Origin: Candidatus Cloacimonadota bacterium | GTDB taxonomy: Bacteria; Cloacimonadota; Cloacimonadia; Cloacimonadales; Cloacimonadaceae | Reading direction: 5' to 3' | Assembly: GCA_017996595.1 (NCBI GenBank) | Contig: JAGOGT010000075.1 | Span: forward strand, 1-6,211 | Length of the DNA: 6,211 nt | Shown here: positions 5,092 to 6,211 of the stretch, piece by piece | Layout: the number at the start of each line of letters is the position of its first letter | How positions within the stretch are numbered: position 1 is the first letter of the stretch | The notes under the pieces: generated by a model | Told to the model about the DNA's origin: nothing | Database searches by the model: none | What the model saw: only the letters and a program-made list of their open reading frames with translations | Translations under genes and position numbers: made by a program

Positions 5092-6132
5092 ATGCGTCCA
5101 GACAAAAAGTATCTTATCGATTTGCTTTCCACCACGGGCGAGGAAGCGCTCAACGCTCTGTATAAGCAGGCGTATGAAATTAAAAAAGATTTCGTGGGCA
5201 CGAAAGTGTATTTCAGAGGGATCATTGAGCTGAGCAATATCTGCTCTAAGAATTGCTATTACTGCGGGATTCGTAGCGGTAATCCCGAATTCCCCCGTTA
5301 TCAGCTGAGCTATGAAGAAGCGATAGCTGAGGCCAAATGGTGCTATGAACAGCATTACGGCTCGCTGGTGATTCAGGCTGGAGAAAGAGTGGATAAGCCC
5401 TGGACGGACTTCATTACCCAATTGCTTACGGGCATTAAACAAGTTTCTGACGGCAAACTGGGGATCACGCTTTCCCTGGGTGAACAGAGCGAAGATATTT
5501 ACCGGCAGTGGTTTGAAGCGGGTGCACATCGCTATCTGCTGCGCATTGAAACCACTAACCAGGAGCTGTATAAAAAGCTGCATCCTGAGGATCATAGCTT
5601 TTCTTACCGGCATAACTGTCTGCGCCTCTTACGTAAAGTGGGATATCAAGTTGGTACGGGGGTGATGGTAGGCTTGCCAGGACAGACGATTGAGGACATT
5701 GCGGATGACATTCTGTTCTTCTATGATGAGGACGTGGATATGCTGGGGATGGGTCCCTTCATTCCGCATCACGGCACCCCTTTGGGTTATCTGGAAAAGG
5801 ACTTTGATAAGCAAGAAGCATTGGAAATGGGACTAAAACTCATCGCTACCTGCCGCATTGCTCTAAAAGACGTAAACATCGCTACCACTACTGCGCTGCA
5901 AGCTCTCCATCCGGAAGGACGCGAAATGGGACTATTGGCCGGAGCTAATGTCCTGATGCCCAATATCACGGACATAAAATACCGTGAGGGTTATCAGCTA
6001 TACGAAGGGAAACCCTGTCTGGACGAAAATGCCGATCAATGCATCGGATGCCTGAGCAGGCGCATTGCCTCCATCGGAGAGACTATTGGCTTTGATGAAT
6101 GGGGGGATTCTAAGCACTTTATGAGAAGGTAA
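5092..6132 (+). CDS. hydE: [FeFe]-hydrogenase H-cluster radical SAM maturase HydE
   Basis: Radical S-adenosylmethionine enzyme that works with HydG and HydF in the cytoplasm to build the diiron subcluster of [FeFe]-hydrogenase. The SAM cluster motif is Cys51-x3-Cys55-x2-Cys58 in ELSNICSKNCYYCGIR (46-61). Family landmarks follow: QAGE (95-98), ITLSLGE (125-131), HRYLLRIET (146-154), GVMVGLPGQT (190-199), GMGPFIPHHGTPL (219-231) and GANVLMPN (284-291). Cys309-x7-Cys317-x2-Cys320 is the second-cluster motif also present in Thermotoga maritima HydE; it is missing in many homologues and not essential there. The length of 346 residues matches the family (about 350). The start has GAGG (5081-5084) 7 bases upstream. 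No other maturase or hydrogenase gene is in the window, so partners must lie elsewhere or just to the right. Biotin synthase and PylB are related but lack this combination of motifs. Presence implies that the organism makes an active [FeFe]-hydrogenase. Confidence 0.95.
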   Translation: MRPDKKYLIDLLSTTGEEALNALYKQAYEIKKDFVGTKVYFRGIIELSNICSKNCYYCGIRSGNPEFPRYQLSYEEAIAEAKWCYEQHYGSLVIQAGERVDKPWTDFITQLLTGIKQVSDGKLGITLSLGEQSEDIYRQWFEAGAHRYLLRIETTNQELYKKLHPEDHSFSYRHNCLRLLRKVGYQVGTGVMVGLPGQTIEDIADDILFFYDEDVDMLGMGPFIPHHGTPLGYLEKDFDKQEALEMGLKLIATCRIALKDVNIATTTALQALHPEGREMGLLAGANVLMPNITDIKYREGYQLYEGKPCLDENADQCIGCLSRRIASIGETIGFDEWGDSKHFMRR

Positions 6133-6144
6133 AGTCTTTTAACA

Positions 6145-6179
6145 CAGAGAAAAGCAGAGCTAATCAGAGAAAAGCAGAG
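6145..6179. repeat. Two-copy tandem repeat downstream of hydE
   Basis: CAGAGAAAAGCAGAG occurs at 6145-6159 and again, identically, at 6165-6179, a period of 20 bases. Each copy itself contains two CAGAG units ten bases apart. The stretch 6133-6211 is purine-rich, has no gene and shows no good terminator hairpin, so hydE may be co-transcribed with whatever follows. Confidence 0.7.
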
Positions 6180-6211
6180 ATAACAGTTTGATTAACAAAG
6201 AGTAAAAGAGG

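Noticed and set aside
5020..5613. A 197-codon minus-strand open frame opposite hydE
   Set aside because: It overlaps the first half of a confident hydE in antisense and has no recognisable motif.
6133..6160. CTTTT/AAAAG pairing as a hydE terminator
   Set aside because: The stem is only five A-T-rich pairs around a 9-base loop with no T tract after it.

Overview
The window reads as part of a chromosome of a strictly anaerobic, hydrogen-metabolising bacterium with roughly balanced base composition. It holds the start of a class I hybrid cluster protein gene (hcp), a polyferredoxin-like gene, and hydE, a maturase of [FeFe]-hydrogenase. The gene set and the promoter-like sequences would fit an FCB-group anaerobe such as a Cloacimonadota member. 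That placement is a guess, because nothing in the window fixes the phylum. There are no rRNA or tRNA genes, insertion sequences, CRISPR arrays or phage genes.

Region 1 (1-2329, minus strand) is a compact four-gene operon read from right to left: a TetR-family regulator, a 4Fe-4S protein, a small cupin, and hcp, which is cut by the left edge. The regulator and 4Fe-4S genes overlap by 4 bases (ATGA). The other two gaps are 17 and 23 bases. Each gene has its own ribosome binding site. A TTGACA promoter and a 20-base imperfect palindrome lie just upstream of the regulator, so the operon is probably autorepressed. The likely job is defence against nitric oxide or hydroxylamine: Hcp does the chemistry, the 4Fe-4S protein probably passes electrons, and the cupin is accessory. 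The signal sensed by the regulator is unknown.

Region 2 (2369-4711, minus strand) is one large gene for a bacterial cation-chloride cotransporter (SLC12/CCC type). It has about 12 membrane segments, a soluble C-terminal domain of about 350 residues and an acidic tail. Residues that bind Na+, K+ and Cl- in animal NKCC1 appear to be kept.

Region 3 (4712-5091) is a 380-base divergent intergenic region with no convincing gene. It holds a weak promoter for the transporter, a locally GC-rich block of direct and inverted repeats, and a short perfect palindrome directly before hydE.

Region 4 (5092-6132, plus strand) is a complete hydE with both iron-sulfur cluster motifs. HydF, HydG and the hydrogenase are not in view. 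The last 79 bases hold a two-copy, 20-base-period repeat and no gene.

No wholly new system stands out. The most useful leads are the TetR-controlled hcp operon with its operator, the altered second ferredoxin cluster, and the NKCC-like bacterial transporter.
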